Translations under genes and position numbers: made by a program | DNA from: Neocallimastix lanati (nom. inval.) | Taxonomy: Eukaryota; Neocallimastigomycota; Neocallimastigomycetes; Neocallimastigales; Neocallimastigaceae | NCBI GenBank assembly: GCA_016946835.1 | Contig: JACVTC010000093.1 | Coordinates: 517,001 to 581,000 of the forward strand | Direction: 5' to 3' | DNA length: 64,000 bases | Notes under the pieces: model-generated | Seen by the model: the letters and a program-made list of their open reading frames with translations, nothing else | Database searches by the model: none | Told to the model about the DNA's origin: nothing | Part shown: in pieces, positions 1-11,445 of the stretch | How positions within the stretch are numbered: position 1 is the first letter of the stretch | How the letters are laid out: each line of letters begins with the position of its first letter

Positions 1-420
1 ATTTAATATTCTACTTTTTATTTTATTTTATTTTATTTTATTTTATTTTATTTTATTTTATTTTATTTTATTTTATTTTATTTTATTTTATTTTATTTTA
101 TTTTATTTTATTTTATTTTATTTTATTTTATTTTATTTTATTTTATTTTATTTTATTTTATTTTATTTTATTTTATTTTATTTTATTTTATTTTATTTTA
201 TTTTATTTTATTTTATTTTATTTTATTCAATCTGTACTTTCTTATTTAATATTCTACTTTTTATTTTATTTTATTATATTATATTATATTTTATTTTATT
301 TTATTTTATTCAATCTGTACTTTCTTATTTAATATTCTACTTTTTATTTTATTTTATTATATTTTATTTTATTTTATTTTATTTAATTTCATTTTATTTT
401 ATTTTATTCAATCTGTATTT
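1..420. repeat. (TTTTA)n pentanucleotide satellite with higher-order units
   Basis: A run of about 40 TTTTA units fills roughly 20-226. The flanking phrases ATTTAATATTCTACTTTTT and CAATCTGTACTTTCTTATTT recur near 1, 240 and 325, and a variant of the second recurs near 408. The block is therefore three tandem copies of a larger unit, each made of a unique phrase plus a TTTTA tract; the later copies have much shorter tracts. This is seen directly. No gene signal is present, and the array may continue beyond the left edge. Confidence 0.9.
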
Positions 421-950
421 TCTGTTGATAATATAAACAAGGTATTAATGTATAATAATTAATAATATTTAAAATAAAATAAAAAAAATATAATTATTTT
501 ATATATGTAGTAATTATATATATATATATATGTTAAATATCATAGTTATGTGTTTAATTACATTGTACATTATACTACATTATTAAGTGTAAAATATTTT
601 TTTTATTCGATAATATAATGCAGTGTAACGTTAAATGTTACCAATAATGTTAGACTAGAAAATAAATATAAATAACATGTAATAACATATTCTTAAATGA
701 ATAAGGTCTTTCTAAATGTAAAAGCAATAAATAAATAAATAAATAAATAAATAAACACATAATAAAATATAAATATCATTTCTGAATTTAAGTGTTATAT
801 TTAACAATATATATATATATTTTTATTTAATTTTCTAAAAAAAATTTTTTTAGTCATAATAAACGTTTGTCTTAATTATTTTTATTATTATTTAAAAATT
901 TATTTATTCATTTATAATTTATTTATTCATTTATTTATTTATTACATTAT
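421..950. other. AT-rich intergenic spacer
   Basis: Contains short (TA)n and (AAAT)n tracts (for example near 520 and 730). I see no ORF, RNA or element end here beyond a possible continuation of the neighbouring Copia LTR. Confidence 0.6.
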
Positions 951-1181
951 AATACGCCATATTTTCCGAAATGCACTACAACAAAATACAAATTTATGTA
1001 ATAAAAATTTTCGAAATGACACACCCCCAAATTACATTAGTATGTATACCAAATGTGGCTTAAAGAATACAACGAAAATTTTTACATATTAAATCTCATT
1101 ATGTAATTTAATACAACAAACAATAAAGAAATAATATATTTTTAATTTATTTTTTAAATTAATTTCTTTATATTTCTAACA
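951..1181 (-). mobile_element. Putative 3' LTR of the Copia element
   Basis: Read on the minus strand, the Copia coding remnant ends near 1195 and is followed by a polypurine tract, GACAGGGGAA, and then TGTTAGAAATA starting at 1181. A purine tract directly followed by TG is the usual junction between internal region and 3' LTR in Copia elements. The far LTR boundary is not resolved, because no second LTR copy was found near 8822-9900 for comparison; 951 is only a guess. The segment holds the phrases GTGTGTCATTTCGAAAA and GCATTTCGGAAAATATGG. Confidence 0.45.
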
Positions 1182-2065
1182 TTCCCCTGTCAAACTCTAT
1201 TTTATTGATTGAAAATAGTGTTTGAAAATTTAGTCATTTTGGGTCCATTTATTTTTTTGATTAATACATCTGCTAGCATATTTTCCGTATCAATAAATTT
1301 CAAGTGTGATCAAATTGTTTTTAATTAAATCTTTGTTAAAATAGAATTTTAAATTTATGTGTTTTAATTTTGAGTTTAATTGTCCATTCTCAATACCTGT
1401 TTTACTAGCTTGATTGTCAGTGTAAATTTTAATTGGTTTTTCATAGCTAAATAACTGGAGTAAAATATTTTTAATCCATAAGACCATTTTAGCAACAAAC
1501 AGTATACTGATGTATTCTGCTTCCATGGTAGAAGTTGCTACAGATTTTTGTTCAATAGAATTCCAACAAAAAGGATTTGCTCCCATTAAAATAGAATGTC
1601 CAGAGGTAGATTTTTTATCATTAATGTCACCTCCTATATCCGCATACGTATAAGCTATAATTTCCTCTGTTCCCGTGTATGTTATTTTATAATTTTTAAT
1701 TTGATTTAAATATTTAAAAATGCTAATAATAAAATTTTCCAATCGGATAATGTAGGGTTTTCTGAACTTCTTGCACCTTTATTTACTGAAAAAAGAATTA
1801 TCAAGCCTAGTGCACTTTGCAACATAAATTAAAGACCTTAATGCACTCTTAGAAGTTGTTTTATTAAATGGTGCTTTATTTTCATTTAAATTATCTCCAA
1901 TGAATGGAGTTCTAGCTTTCCTAGTGTTAAAAATTTTGAACTTTGATAAAATATTTTCAATGTAACTGACTTGAGATATTGTGTATTTATTTTATTCTTT
2001 TCTACTTTTATTCCAAGAATATGGTCAATAAGCCCACACTTTGAAACTATAACAGAATTAATAAT
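1182..2065 (-). pseudogene. Copia retrotransposon, RT C-terminal end plus RNase H (decayed)
   Basis: The minus-strand frame at 1290-1742 encodes Ty1/Copia-type RNase H: YADIGGD, KKSTSGHS, FCWNS, TMEAEY and YTDNQAS are the family landmarks, and the D-E-D acidic residues sit in YAD, EAEY and YTDN. Upstream on the minus strand (2045-1743) are the RT-connection pieces LIDHILGIKVEK, VSYIENILSKFKIF and KALRSLIYVAKCTRLD, in shifted frames. Downstream, after a frameshift near 1300, TENMLADVLIKKI is the normal Copia C-terminus. Frameshifts and stops make it inactive. The RT half that belongs to it lies beyond 6190, on the other side of an inserted Gypsy element. Confidence 0.85.
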
Positions 2066-3201
2066 TACAATTATTTTATTATTTTAATATTTAGTATTAT
2101 TTTTCAATAAAGTTTTAAAACAAATAATTAAATTTAAAAAATATTATTTCTGGTATAGTTGTTAGTAACTAATACCATGAATCAAACTACTTAGGGTTCG
2201 ATTCACATTTATTATTATTTTATAGTTTTATTCTAAAAAATATCTAGAAGATTCTTTATAGTTCAAGAAATTACTAGAATTTCTTGATAATTCTTGTGTT
2301 TAATTAATTAAAATTTATTCAATTAAATTCTTAATTCTATTGTTTTCTATTTTTTCTAAATTTTTCGATTTTTAAGAACTTTTTAGAAACTTTTATTTTT
2401 ATTTTTTAATAACTTTAACTTTTGAAAAAAATATAAATATGAGTAAAATTCTTATTAACAAATATTCTTTTCTTTGTGTTTTTTATTTTAATTTTGTTTA
2501 GTTAATAAAACTTAATTTTTTAATAAAACTTTTTTTAATATTAATACTATATCAACCCTTGCGGCTTATAGTATTATAATAAATATAATTAATAAAATAA
2601 TTATAATAAAAAAAAAAAAAATAAATAAAAAATAAAATAATTTTTGTTTTTTTTGAGTGTTATTATATTTATTATAATATTTTGTTATAATAAAAAACAC
2701 CCAAGATTTAGACGCCGTGCCTTGATATATCTACCCTTTTGTTTGGTTTGAAGCTTTCTTTTGGAATTAGTGTCTACTGCCTTTTTGTTTTCTTTTTGGA
2801 CTTTATTTTTTGAATCTCTCGGATTTTCTGTTTCCTTTGTTTTTGGTTTCTGTTTGGCTACTTATCTTATTGGCTTCAGGTTTCCACTTTTGGTTAGATT
2901 CTTTCTGTTTGCCTTGGATTTCTTATTTTTGGTCTTGGTTTCTGTTTCCATTGGTTTCAGATTTCTTAGTTTTGGACTTGGTTTTTGTTTACATTGGTTT
3001 CGGGTTTCTGATTCTTGGTTTCTACTTTTGGACAAAATCTCTTCTTCTCTTAGTCTCTGATATCTTCTTTGGGTTCAGCCTTGCTTCTTGAATCTACTTT
3101 TTTTTTTCTTTAAAAAATAAAATTCTCGGTTTTTGGTATTAATAGCAAACTCACAATAATACCAAAATCTATCTAGGAGAAAAAAAAAAAAAATTTTTTG
3201 A

Positions 3202-3247
<46 letters not shown>

Positions 3248-3910
3248 CTTTAAGAAGTTCTACAGTTCTTGAGACTTTTTAAAGAATATTACAGGTAAAT
3301 ATAATATTTAAATATACTAGGAGCGATTAGAGCTCATAAACAGAGTTTCGGCGGTTAGTAACTAGTTTCAGTAGGTTAGAAACTATAGCCGTTAATTATT
3401 CGAATATAAACGGGCTTCAAAACCCTAGGGCGTGAAGAGCGTGTGGATTAAACGAAAGCCACATCCTACCAACCAACTTCAACAGTTCGGTGGTTGCTCT
3501 ATTCGAATAAGCTCTGGCGAATAAGGAACTATAGTAACCGAAGGCTATAGGTTGGTCGTGAAGGTAAAGCGACTTTAAAATATATAGTTTATAATTTTTT
3601 ATTTTGAGGTCTAGTATATACCTCTAGTTAGTAACTCTTGCCGGTTTTTTATTTTGTTGTAAGGCATAAAAGAGTGAAATTTAGTCTAGTTATTATATTT
3701 ACCAAATTAAATTTAAAAAAAAAAAAAATTTAAATCAGCAATTAAACTAAACGCCTAGAAAAATAATAATTTATAATTCTTTATCATTACAATTTTCATT
3801 CGGGAGCACTAAAAAAAAAAAAAAAATAATAATAATAATAATAGTGATAATATTAAATAAATCTTCCTATTGCAATTCTTAAACTTGTTTATAATTTAAT
3901 AATTCTTTCA
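2066..3910 (+). other. Gypsy 5' region (LTR and leader, borders unresolved)
   Basis: About 1.8 kb before gag with no credible protein. It holds a T-rich stretch at 2740-3100 whose two open frames encode only Phe/Leu/Ser-rich low-complexity peptides, a poly-A run at about 3203-3245, and a clearly G+C-richer segment at 3315-3590. Two hairpin-like arrangements sit at 2153-2205: GGTATAGTT with AACTAATACC, and GAATCAAAC with GTTCGATTC. No unambiguous LTR end pair or primer binding site was found. Confidence 0.4.
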
Positions 3911-6190
3911 ATGTCTTCTTCATCAAACGATTTTCATTTTAATGGCGATTCAGCTAAGCTCAAGGGATTTTTAGCTTATGTTGGGTTAGCCATTGCTCTT
4001 CGTCCTGAATATTTCACCAATGATCCGTTAAAAGTAGCTTATACCATCACTTTGTTAAGAGATGAAGCTATGGATTGGGCTGCAGACTTGATGAATGAAA
4101 ATAACCCAGTCCTTGACGATTTTAACGCTTTCATTGAACTTATGAAGGATAGATTCAGTGACGTAGATGCAGTTTTTAATTGTAATCAAGCTCTTATGCA
4201 TATTAAGCAAAAAGCATATGGTAAAGTCACTGATTACAATAATGAATTCCGTAGGCTTTCGGAAAAAACGGACTGGAATGAATTTGCCTTAATGGATGTT
4301 TATATTGAAGGATTGCTACCAAGACTTCAAGAAAGAGTAATTAGTTTGTTCCCTCCTCCTGCCAAATTAAGTGAACTAATGCGAATTACCAATCGTATAG
4401 ATCATCAAATGACTCGATTCGCAACGATCAACAATTACAATTCTAGAAATAACAGTAATAATAATAATAATTCTCGTAATAATAGGAAGTATTATAGATT
4501 TAACTCTAGTAATAATAGAAACGCCAATTCTAATTCTTTTTTCAAATCAAATAATGATTCAAATTACTCTCATTTATCCCCTGAAGAAAGAGCAAGAAGA
4601 ATTAAAGAAGGGCTTTGTCTATATTGTGGACAATCAGGCCATAAGTTAATAAATTGTCCAAAGCGAGCAAATAAACCTGGCTTCTCCCATATGGCTAGAT
4701 CTAATTCTTCTAAGAAATTTAATAAAGATTGTATTATTAAGTGTTCCTTTAACTACAAAAATAAATGGATTAAAGCTAAGGCTCTTATAGATTCCGGCTC
4801 CGACTTGAATCTTATGGATAGTAATTTTGCTAAAATTAATAATTTTAAGCTTGTACATGATAATTTAGAAGCTGATAACATTACTGGTATTGGTGGTGGC
4901 AAAGACGTTGTTGGTAAAACTATACCAATATTATTTAAAGTTAGTAACCTTCAGGTCTTAACAGAATTTTTTGTTATTGATTTGAACGACAAATTTGAGT
5001 GCTTAATTGGTTCTAGATTTCTTAAAGAAAATAAATCATCAATTGATTTCAACAATAATATTTTAAGCTTTTGCAATAGTAATAACAATGCGTCAGATTC
5101 TTCCTTTGTTGAATCAGTACCTTCGACCTCGGTTAACTCTACTTCACTTTCTCTTACTTCGAATACTTCCGACTCTATCTCTTCGAAACCAGCCTATTCC
5201 AGTTCATGCACCCTTAATAATTCTTTGTTTGATAATTCTTCTATTTCTCCTTCAGTGTTGAAGAATTCAATTGCCTCTTCCCCAAACATGGATACTCCAA
5301 ATAAAACACTTCCCGCCATTTATCTAGAATTCTCTGATGTATTTAGTGAAGAAGAAGCTAAAATCTTACCTCCTCATTCTAGTTTTGATTGTGCTATTGA
5401 CCTTAAACCTAATACTAAGTTATATTATAGTGCAATTTATCCCCTTACAATTCCCGAAGAAATAGCTTTAGAAAAAATTATTAAAGACTATTTAAAATAC
5501 GGTTTTATTGTTAGGTCAAAATCAGAAGCTGGTCATCCAATTTTATTTGCTCCAAAAGATAATGGTGAGTTACGTATGTGTATTGATCTTAGGAAACTTA
5601 ATGAAATCACCATTAGAGATAGTTATCCTATGCCTTTAACAACTGTTATTTTTAATAAAGCTCCTGGTCATAAGTATTACTCAAAGCTTGATTTAAAATC
5701 TGCTTACTTCCAAATTCGTATCAGGTCTGGAGATGAATACAAAACAGCTTTTGTATGTAGCTTAGGACACTTTGAATTTAGAGTTATGCCTTTCGGTTTC
5801 AAGAATGCACCTGCCTGTTTTCAAAGAATGATTGATACTGCATTAAGTGACTATTTAGGTAAATTTTGTTATGCCTATATTGATGATATTATCATTTTTT
5901 CTGATGATCTTTCTGAACATCATTTACACGTTAAAAAAGTACTATTACAACTTAGGAAATTTCATTTACATGTTAACCTTGAAAAATGTGAGTTTGATAA
6001 GTTCGAAGTTAAATTTTTAGGATATTATGTATCTTCAGATGGTCTTAAGATGGATATTAAGAAAGTCTCAGCTATTTTAGATTGGCCTGCTCCAACTACA
6101 GTTAAAGAAGTTCAATCGTTTCTTGGCCTAGCCAATTTCTACAGACGCTTTATAAAAAATTTTGCTAAAATTGCTTATCCTCTAAATTTA
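2066..6190 (+). mobile_element. Ty3/Gypsy element inserted in Copia, 3' half missing
   Basis: Plus-strand element lying between two halves of the minus-strand Copia RT. Copia coding resumes at about 2065 (read INSVIVSKCGLIDH on minus) and at about 6190 ([11 protein letters not shown] upstream on minus), so these are the approximate borders. The element has a long 5' leader, gag, protease and RT, but lacks RNase H, integrase and a 3' LTR. The exact ends and any target-site duplication were not identified. Confidence 0.75.
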
Positions 6191-6259
6191 TTTTTAATTT
6201 GCTGTATTGTTTTTTGTTATTACGGGCATTTCATCAGTGATAATCATGTCGTCCACTAG
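3911..6259 (+). pseudogene. Gypsy gag-protease-RT polyprotein, truncated after RT
   Basis: Long frame of 782 residues. Residues 10-170 are a retrotransposon Gag domain. An Asn/Ser-rich spacer follows, then a CCHC zinc knuckle at about 236-249 ([14 protein letters not shown]). The aspartic protease has its active site at [12 protein letters not shown] (about 291-302). The reverse transcriptase starts near 500 and shows [27 protein letters not shown] and the catalytic YIDDI at 656-660. The frame leaves Gypsy homology after [17 protein letters not shown] (about 759); the last 23 codons are antisense Copia DNA read by chance. RNase H and integrase are absent, so the element cannot be autonomous. 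Gag and pol share one frame, as in several fungal Gypsy lineages. Confidence 0.9.
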
Positions 6260-6840
6260 AGACCAATAATACATGAATTCTTTCCATAACTGTTCTTCAT
6301 AAAAATTTATGGTTCAGAAAGTAATTGTTTAAATCCAATAGATTTGAGGAATGAAGGGATTGTTTCATTCTATTGACGGCCAGATCGCTTCAGACCATAA
6401 CAAAGCTTTACTCAATTTCCAATATCTTTTTCCATAATTTTTGTTTCCTGGAGGGATGGCAACATAAATTTCTTTATTTAAGTCGGCATTTAAATAAGCA
6501 GCTATTATGTCTAATTGGAAAACATCCCAATTAAACTTTGGAGCTAAAACTAAAATTAGTTTAATACTGTCTATACTTAAGGTGGGAGAAAATGTTAAAT
6601 CAAAATCAATGCCTTTGACTTGGCTGTATCCTTTGGCAACAATTCTGACTTTGAATTTTGAGAAATTGCTATTACTATTCCTTTTGATATTGAATGGCCA
6701 TCGGATTTTATAGCTTTCTTGTCAAGGGGAAGAAATTTAACAAAGGTCATTACATTGTTACTATATAGATTTTCTAATTCTTGGTTAATAGCATCTAACC
6801 ATTTTCTCTATATTTTCAGTGTATGGCTTCAAGAAAGGTA
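6191..6840 (-). pseudogene. Copia reverse transcriptase, N-terminal half (decayed)
   Basis: On the minus strand the pieces, in order, are KWLDAINQELENL, VAKGYSQVKGIDFDLTFSPT, NWDVFQLDIIAAYLNADL, KEIYVAIPPGNKNYGK and [16 protein letters not shown]. These are the standard Copia RT landmarks, including the VDDM catalytic motif. Frameshifts and stops separate them. Coding is interrupted at 6190 by the Gypsy insertion and resumes at 2065. Confidence 0.85.
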
Positions 6841-7714
6841 AGTGGAAAATCCATTTGAATGTTTAATATTTCTGAATTTTTTCTGGGTAAATTATTAATA
6901 ATTTCTTCAACTCTTACTTTTCTAGTATTATCTGTATTTTCTTCTTCAGGCATTTGTCTTTTGGTTGCTTTATTAAATGTATACTGACCGGTATTGGTTC
7001 TTTTATTTTGGTCTGTATTTTCATTATCATATTTCCTTTTTTGTGCTGGATTAAGAACATAGTGTCCGGAATTTTTTCTTTTGTTTGATTCAGGATCTGG
7101 ACTATGACTCCTTTTAGAGATAATTTGTTTATTCTTCTTAATATTTGGATTAAATACAAATATATTTAATCCAAATTGTAACATGTCAACTAAAGTTTTC
7201 ATACTTTCTTTGAAATTAAATTCAGGTTGTGGGTTTGTTATTTGATTCTTTTTTGTTGGTTTTGAATGTTTTCTTGTGTCTCAGGTTTTTCTTTTTGGGT
7301 AGGCTCTAATTCGAGAGGAGAAGATTCTTCATTTGCATCAGTAGTATTAGTGTAAAATCGATAAATGAATATACTATTTTTTTTGTCTTCAATAGAATCA
7401 GATATAGAAATGTTAGCTGGTGTGTCTTCATTAAACACTGCTTCTCATACTAAGTGGTAAGATAAATCATTGTAGTCCATATTAATGTAGCTTTGAGAGT
7501 TTAAATTAAAACCTAAAAATATGCCCTTACTACCATTTGGTTCAAACATTCCTTTGTTTTATGAGAAGTTCTTATAATAAGCTATACATCCGAAAGCTTT
7601 GACATATTTTAAATTTACTTTCGAATTAAAGAATACTTCATTTGGAATAAGATTGGCAATTCCTTTATGCGTAATAATATTATATAGGTATGTCGCATAC
7701 ATTACAGCAAAATC
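6841..7714 (-). pseudogene. Copia integrase C-terminus and linker to RT (decayed)
   Basis: Minus-strand frames at 7238-7438 and 6816-7202 encode Lys/Asn/Glu-rich sequence (PLELEPTQKEKPETQ; repeated RKNSGHY, KRTNTGQY type phrases), which suits the low-complexity linker between integrase and RT in Copia polyproteins. A piece near 7440-7620 corresponds to the integrase C-terminal region. The short repeated NTGQY/NSGHY phrases, seen twice, suggest local duplication. Confidence 0.6.
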
Positions 7715-8101
7715 TCAGAATCTTATATCTAACTTACTCCAATTTAAAATAGTTTTAGCACAATCTATAATTGTGTAGTTAAACCTTTCGACCTTTCCGT
7801 TGTTCTGTGGATTATACGGAGGAGAATATATTTTCATAATACCATTATTTTTACAATAATTTTCTACTTTTTTATTTTTATATTCCTTACCATTATCAGT
7901 TTGGAAATATTTGGCTTTATACTGAAAATTATTTTTTATATATTTTAAAATTTGGATAGTTGTTTTGGGAACTTCAGCTTTATCTTGTAATACATATACC
8001 CAAGCTTTTCTTGAAAATTCATCGATAAATGTAAGCATATTTTTTTTACCAATTACAGATTTCTTAATAGGTCCTATTAAATCGGAATGAATAGTTTCCA
8101 A
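7715..8101 (-). pseudogene. Copia integrase core domain (rve)
   Basis: 128-residue minus frame: METIHSDLIGPIKKSV, then MLTFIDEFSRKAWVY, then KYFQTDNGKEYKNKKV, then YSPPYNPQNNGKVERF. The three catalytic acids of the retroviral-type integrase are visible as D in HSDL, D in QTDNG and E in KVERF. The domain is nearly complete but isolated by frameshifts from the protease side and from the linker. Confidence 0.9.
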
Positions 8102-8342
8102 AATATTGGATGCAGTAGGAGGATTACCGTTATATTAGATCTTCTTTTAAGTTTTGAAACTTTACAGTTTAAGTATTCGCTATTTTTTATATTATGTAGT
8201 TCTAAATATTTAATCAGGTGGTAGTAATGTCTTAGACGGCGATGCCACAGTAATTTACTTTTTTCGTTGAGATTAATGGTTTCATTATTACTGACATTGT
8301 TAATAGAGGAATTAGTTTTTATGATTGGAAGTCTAATTACAT

Positions 8343-8822
8343 TTACGTTATTAGATGGAAAAACTTTCCTTTCTTATTTTCTTCGGCCTTGAGATATAAA
8401 ATAATATTTTCACCTTTATTTTTAATTTTGCAAGAGTATCCTTCTTTAGCTAGTTTTATTCCACTAATTAAGTTTTTATTGATATTAGGAGAATAATATA
8501 CATCATTTAATTTGATGTAATTTCCATTTATCATACCTTCAAATGTACCACGACCTTCAAAATTACAAACTGTATTATTGGCTCATTTCCTTTTAATATC
8601 AAACTTATTAAAGTCTTTTAGGATGTTTTTATCGTACGTCATATGTTCTGAACATTCATTATCATAGGTCCAAATAATTTCTTCATCTTCTTTATGATTT
8701 TTATCATAATCATGTGGGACATCAATGGTATTTAAAGAGTTTTCTTTATTTTCTATTTCTTTGATCATTTCAATACTTTTGACACCTTTTTCAAAAAAGA
8801 ATAATAAGCTATAAACAAACAA
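8343..8822 (-). pseudogene. Copia protease and pre-integrase region
   Basis: The frame at 8583-8822 contains EEIIWTYDNECSEHMTYDK, corresponding to the Copia protease active-site segment, which normally reads W-x-x-D-S/T-G-A-x-x-H-M. Here the central residues are DNEC rather than DSGA, so the active site is altered. The frame at 8343-8534 (LNDVYYSPNINKNLISGIKL) is the following protease C-terminal/pre-integrase motif. Nothing resembling Gag was found upstream (beyond 8822), so the element is 5'-truncated. Confidence 0.8.
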
Positions 8823-10613
8823 TTAAAATTCATGGAAAATGATGATAATAAACTTTTTATTATATTTTTTTTAATAATAACGAAATTATATTATAATAAC
8901 AATATTATTTAATATATATAAGCAATTTATTATTATTTTTTTTATATTTGTAATAATATTAATAATAATAATTGATGATGATAACTATTATTTTGTATAA
9001 AGTGGATTAGATAGTGATAATTATATATTATATTTATTTCATTTTGCATTTGTCTAGTTATGGATATTATTTGTTTTAATTGTAATGTATGTTTTGTATA
9101 AATTATTTATAAATAATATAAATGTGTTATATTGTATGTGTTAAGTTTTATATATTTCTATAAAAGAATTAAATATATTATAAATTAAAAGGAATAATAA
9201 TAATAATTTTGAACAATATAAATTAATACTATTAAAAATATCTATAACAATTATAGTAAATAAGTTTTAGATAATAAAAAAAAATAATAAACATAATAAA
9301 TAAATAAATAAATAAAAATAAATAAATATATTAATAATAAATAAATAATTCATTAAAAGTAAATTAAAGATAACAGTTTGTGTTAAAGTAATAAAAAAAA
9401 TAAATAAATAAACCAATAATTAATTAGAATAAATAAATAAACAAACCAATAATTAATTAGAAATAAATAAATAAACAAACCAATAATTAATTAGAAATAA
9501 ATAAATAAACAAACCAATAATTAATTAAATAAATAAATAAAAATAAATAAATAAATAAAAATAAATAAATATATTAATAATAAATAAATAATTCATTAAA
9601 AGTAAATAAAAGATACAGTTTATGTTCAAGTAATTAATAAAAAAAAAAAAGTAAACTTAATATTGTTAGATTTATCGCATGTAGATTTTAACATTATATT
9701 GGGATACAATAATATAAAATAATATTAAGTTATAAATTCTTTACTAATATATATAATATATAATTGAAATTTATACGAAACATAATAATAATATAAAATA
9801 ATATAAGCAATAAATTCAACTAATATATTATTGAAATTTTAAGTTTATAAACCTCTTTGAGTTTAATTATTTTATTTTTTATGTTTCTTTTGTTAGCTTA
9901 TTAAATAAACCTCTAAACATCTTTTATTTATTTATTTATTAAAAGTATATAACTATAGAAAATTTATTTCTTTTAAACTTTTCTTATAAAATTAATTCCA
10001 GACAAATTATGATAAAATTATGAACCATTAAAATAAAATAAAATTAATTCCAAATTATGATAAAATTATAAATTATTTAAATAAAATAAAACCATTAAAG
10101 TTATTAAATTCCATAAAATATTAATAAAAATTTAATGTAATAAATTGTTTATCTTTTTTTAAATTAAATAGAAAAATTTAATTTAATTAACATTTTTATA
10201 TTAATAGGAAAAAAAAAAAAAAAAAAAGAAAGAAAAAACATTTTTCATAATATATTATTGATTTCTTTCCTCCCTTTTTTATTTTATTTTATATTAATAT
10301 TAATATAAAATTAAATAAAATACCAAATTCCTCATATTATTTTTTAATAATGAATAAAGTTTGAACAATATCTTCTTTTTCTAAAGATTTTGTTTTAAAA
10401 TTTATTATAAATTTTTTAAAAATCAAAAAAAAAAAAAAAAAAAAAAAAAAACAATTAAAGTTTAGACCATCAGTTAACAACTTTTAAATAAAATTTATTT
10501 AATTTTCAAATTTATTTTATTATATGCTTTATTAAACATAAATATCAATTGTTTGATATATTTTTATATGAAACTTATAAAATTAATTTTATAATTTAGG
10601 TGGGATTGAATTT

Positions 10614-10657
<44 letters not shown>

Positions 10658-11276
10658 CTGTATTATTAATTTTAATATAAATATTTATTATTATTGTTAT
10701 TTAATAGAATTATATATTTATTAGAAAAACTTCTGTTATTATTACTATTATTTTTTACTTTTTGCTTTTGATTTTGATTTTATATAATTGATATTATATA
10801 TATATATATATTTAAATTGAAATTGAAAATAATAAGCATAGTTTTAGCATCAAAACCCTATGTTGTTCATTAATATATATATGTTCCAGAATGTTGATAT
10901 ATTTGTATGCCATTTAGCATCAATGTTCATCAATATATATATATATAAACTATGTTGCTTAAGTTGATACCTATCTTTAATGTAACATAAAACAATGATT
11001 AAAATTTGATTTACATATTAATTTTTTTTTTTAATTATAGTTTTATAAATATTTAAATTAAATTAAAAATTATAATTTAATTTTATAATAAAATATAAAG
11101 ATTTTCATAATAAATATACATTTTATTTTATTATTTTTTTTTTATGGAACTATAATATATATTAATTCACAAATTGACATTTCAACTTTAGGAATTATTA
11201 TTTTTTTTAATAAATTCAAAGAATAAATATAAAAATGATAATAATAAATAATAATAAAAAAAAGATATAAAAGAAA

Positions 11277-11318
<42 letters not shown>

Positions 11319-11445
11319 TATATATATATATATATTAAAACTTCAAAAAATATATATATACAGAGATATATATATAAATTATAATTTAATTTAAATAAAT
11401 AATAATAAAATAATAATATTTTAAATATATAAATAAATTATCAGA
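8823..11445. other. AT-rich intergenic region
   Basis: About 2.6 kb with no supported gene. It contains a local duplication at 9304-9625, (AAAT)n tracts, long poly-T runs at about 10615-10657 and 11279-11315, and (TA)n tracts near 10800 and 11330. The last 150 bases form the AT-rich upstream region of the CotH gene that starts at 11446. Confidence 0.7.
9304..9625. repeat. Flanking direct repeats around a 31-34 bp tandem array
   Basis: A phrase built from AAATAAATATATTAATAAT followed by AAATAATTCATTAAAAGTAAA occurs at about 9310-9365 and again at about 9545-9605, in both cases followed by a diverged AAAGATA(A)CAGTTT. Between the copies (about 9398-9530) are four units of AAATAAATAAACAAACC plus AATAATTAATTAG. 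The arrangement suggests a segmental duplication by slippage or unequal exchange. Confidence 0.8.

Noticed and set aside
2761-3091. Two overlapping 93-99 codon frames
   Set aside because: Phe/Leu/Ser-rich translation of a T-rich stretch in the Gypsy leader, overlapping in different frames, no domain.
9304-9625. CRISPR-like array
   Set aside because: Four near-identical units without spacers in a eukaryotic AT-rich region; a simple tandem repeat.
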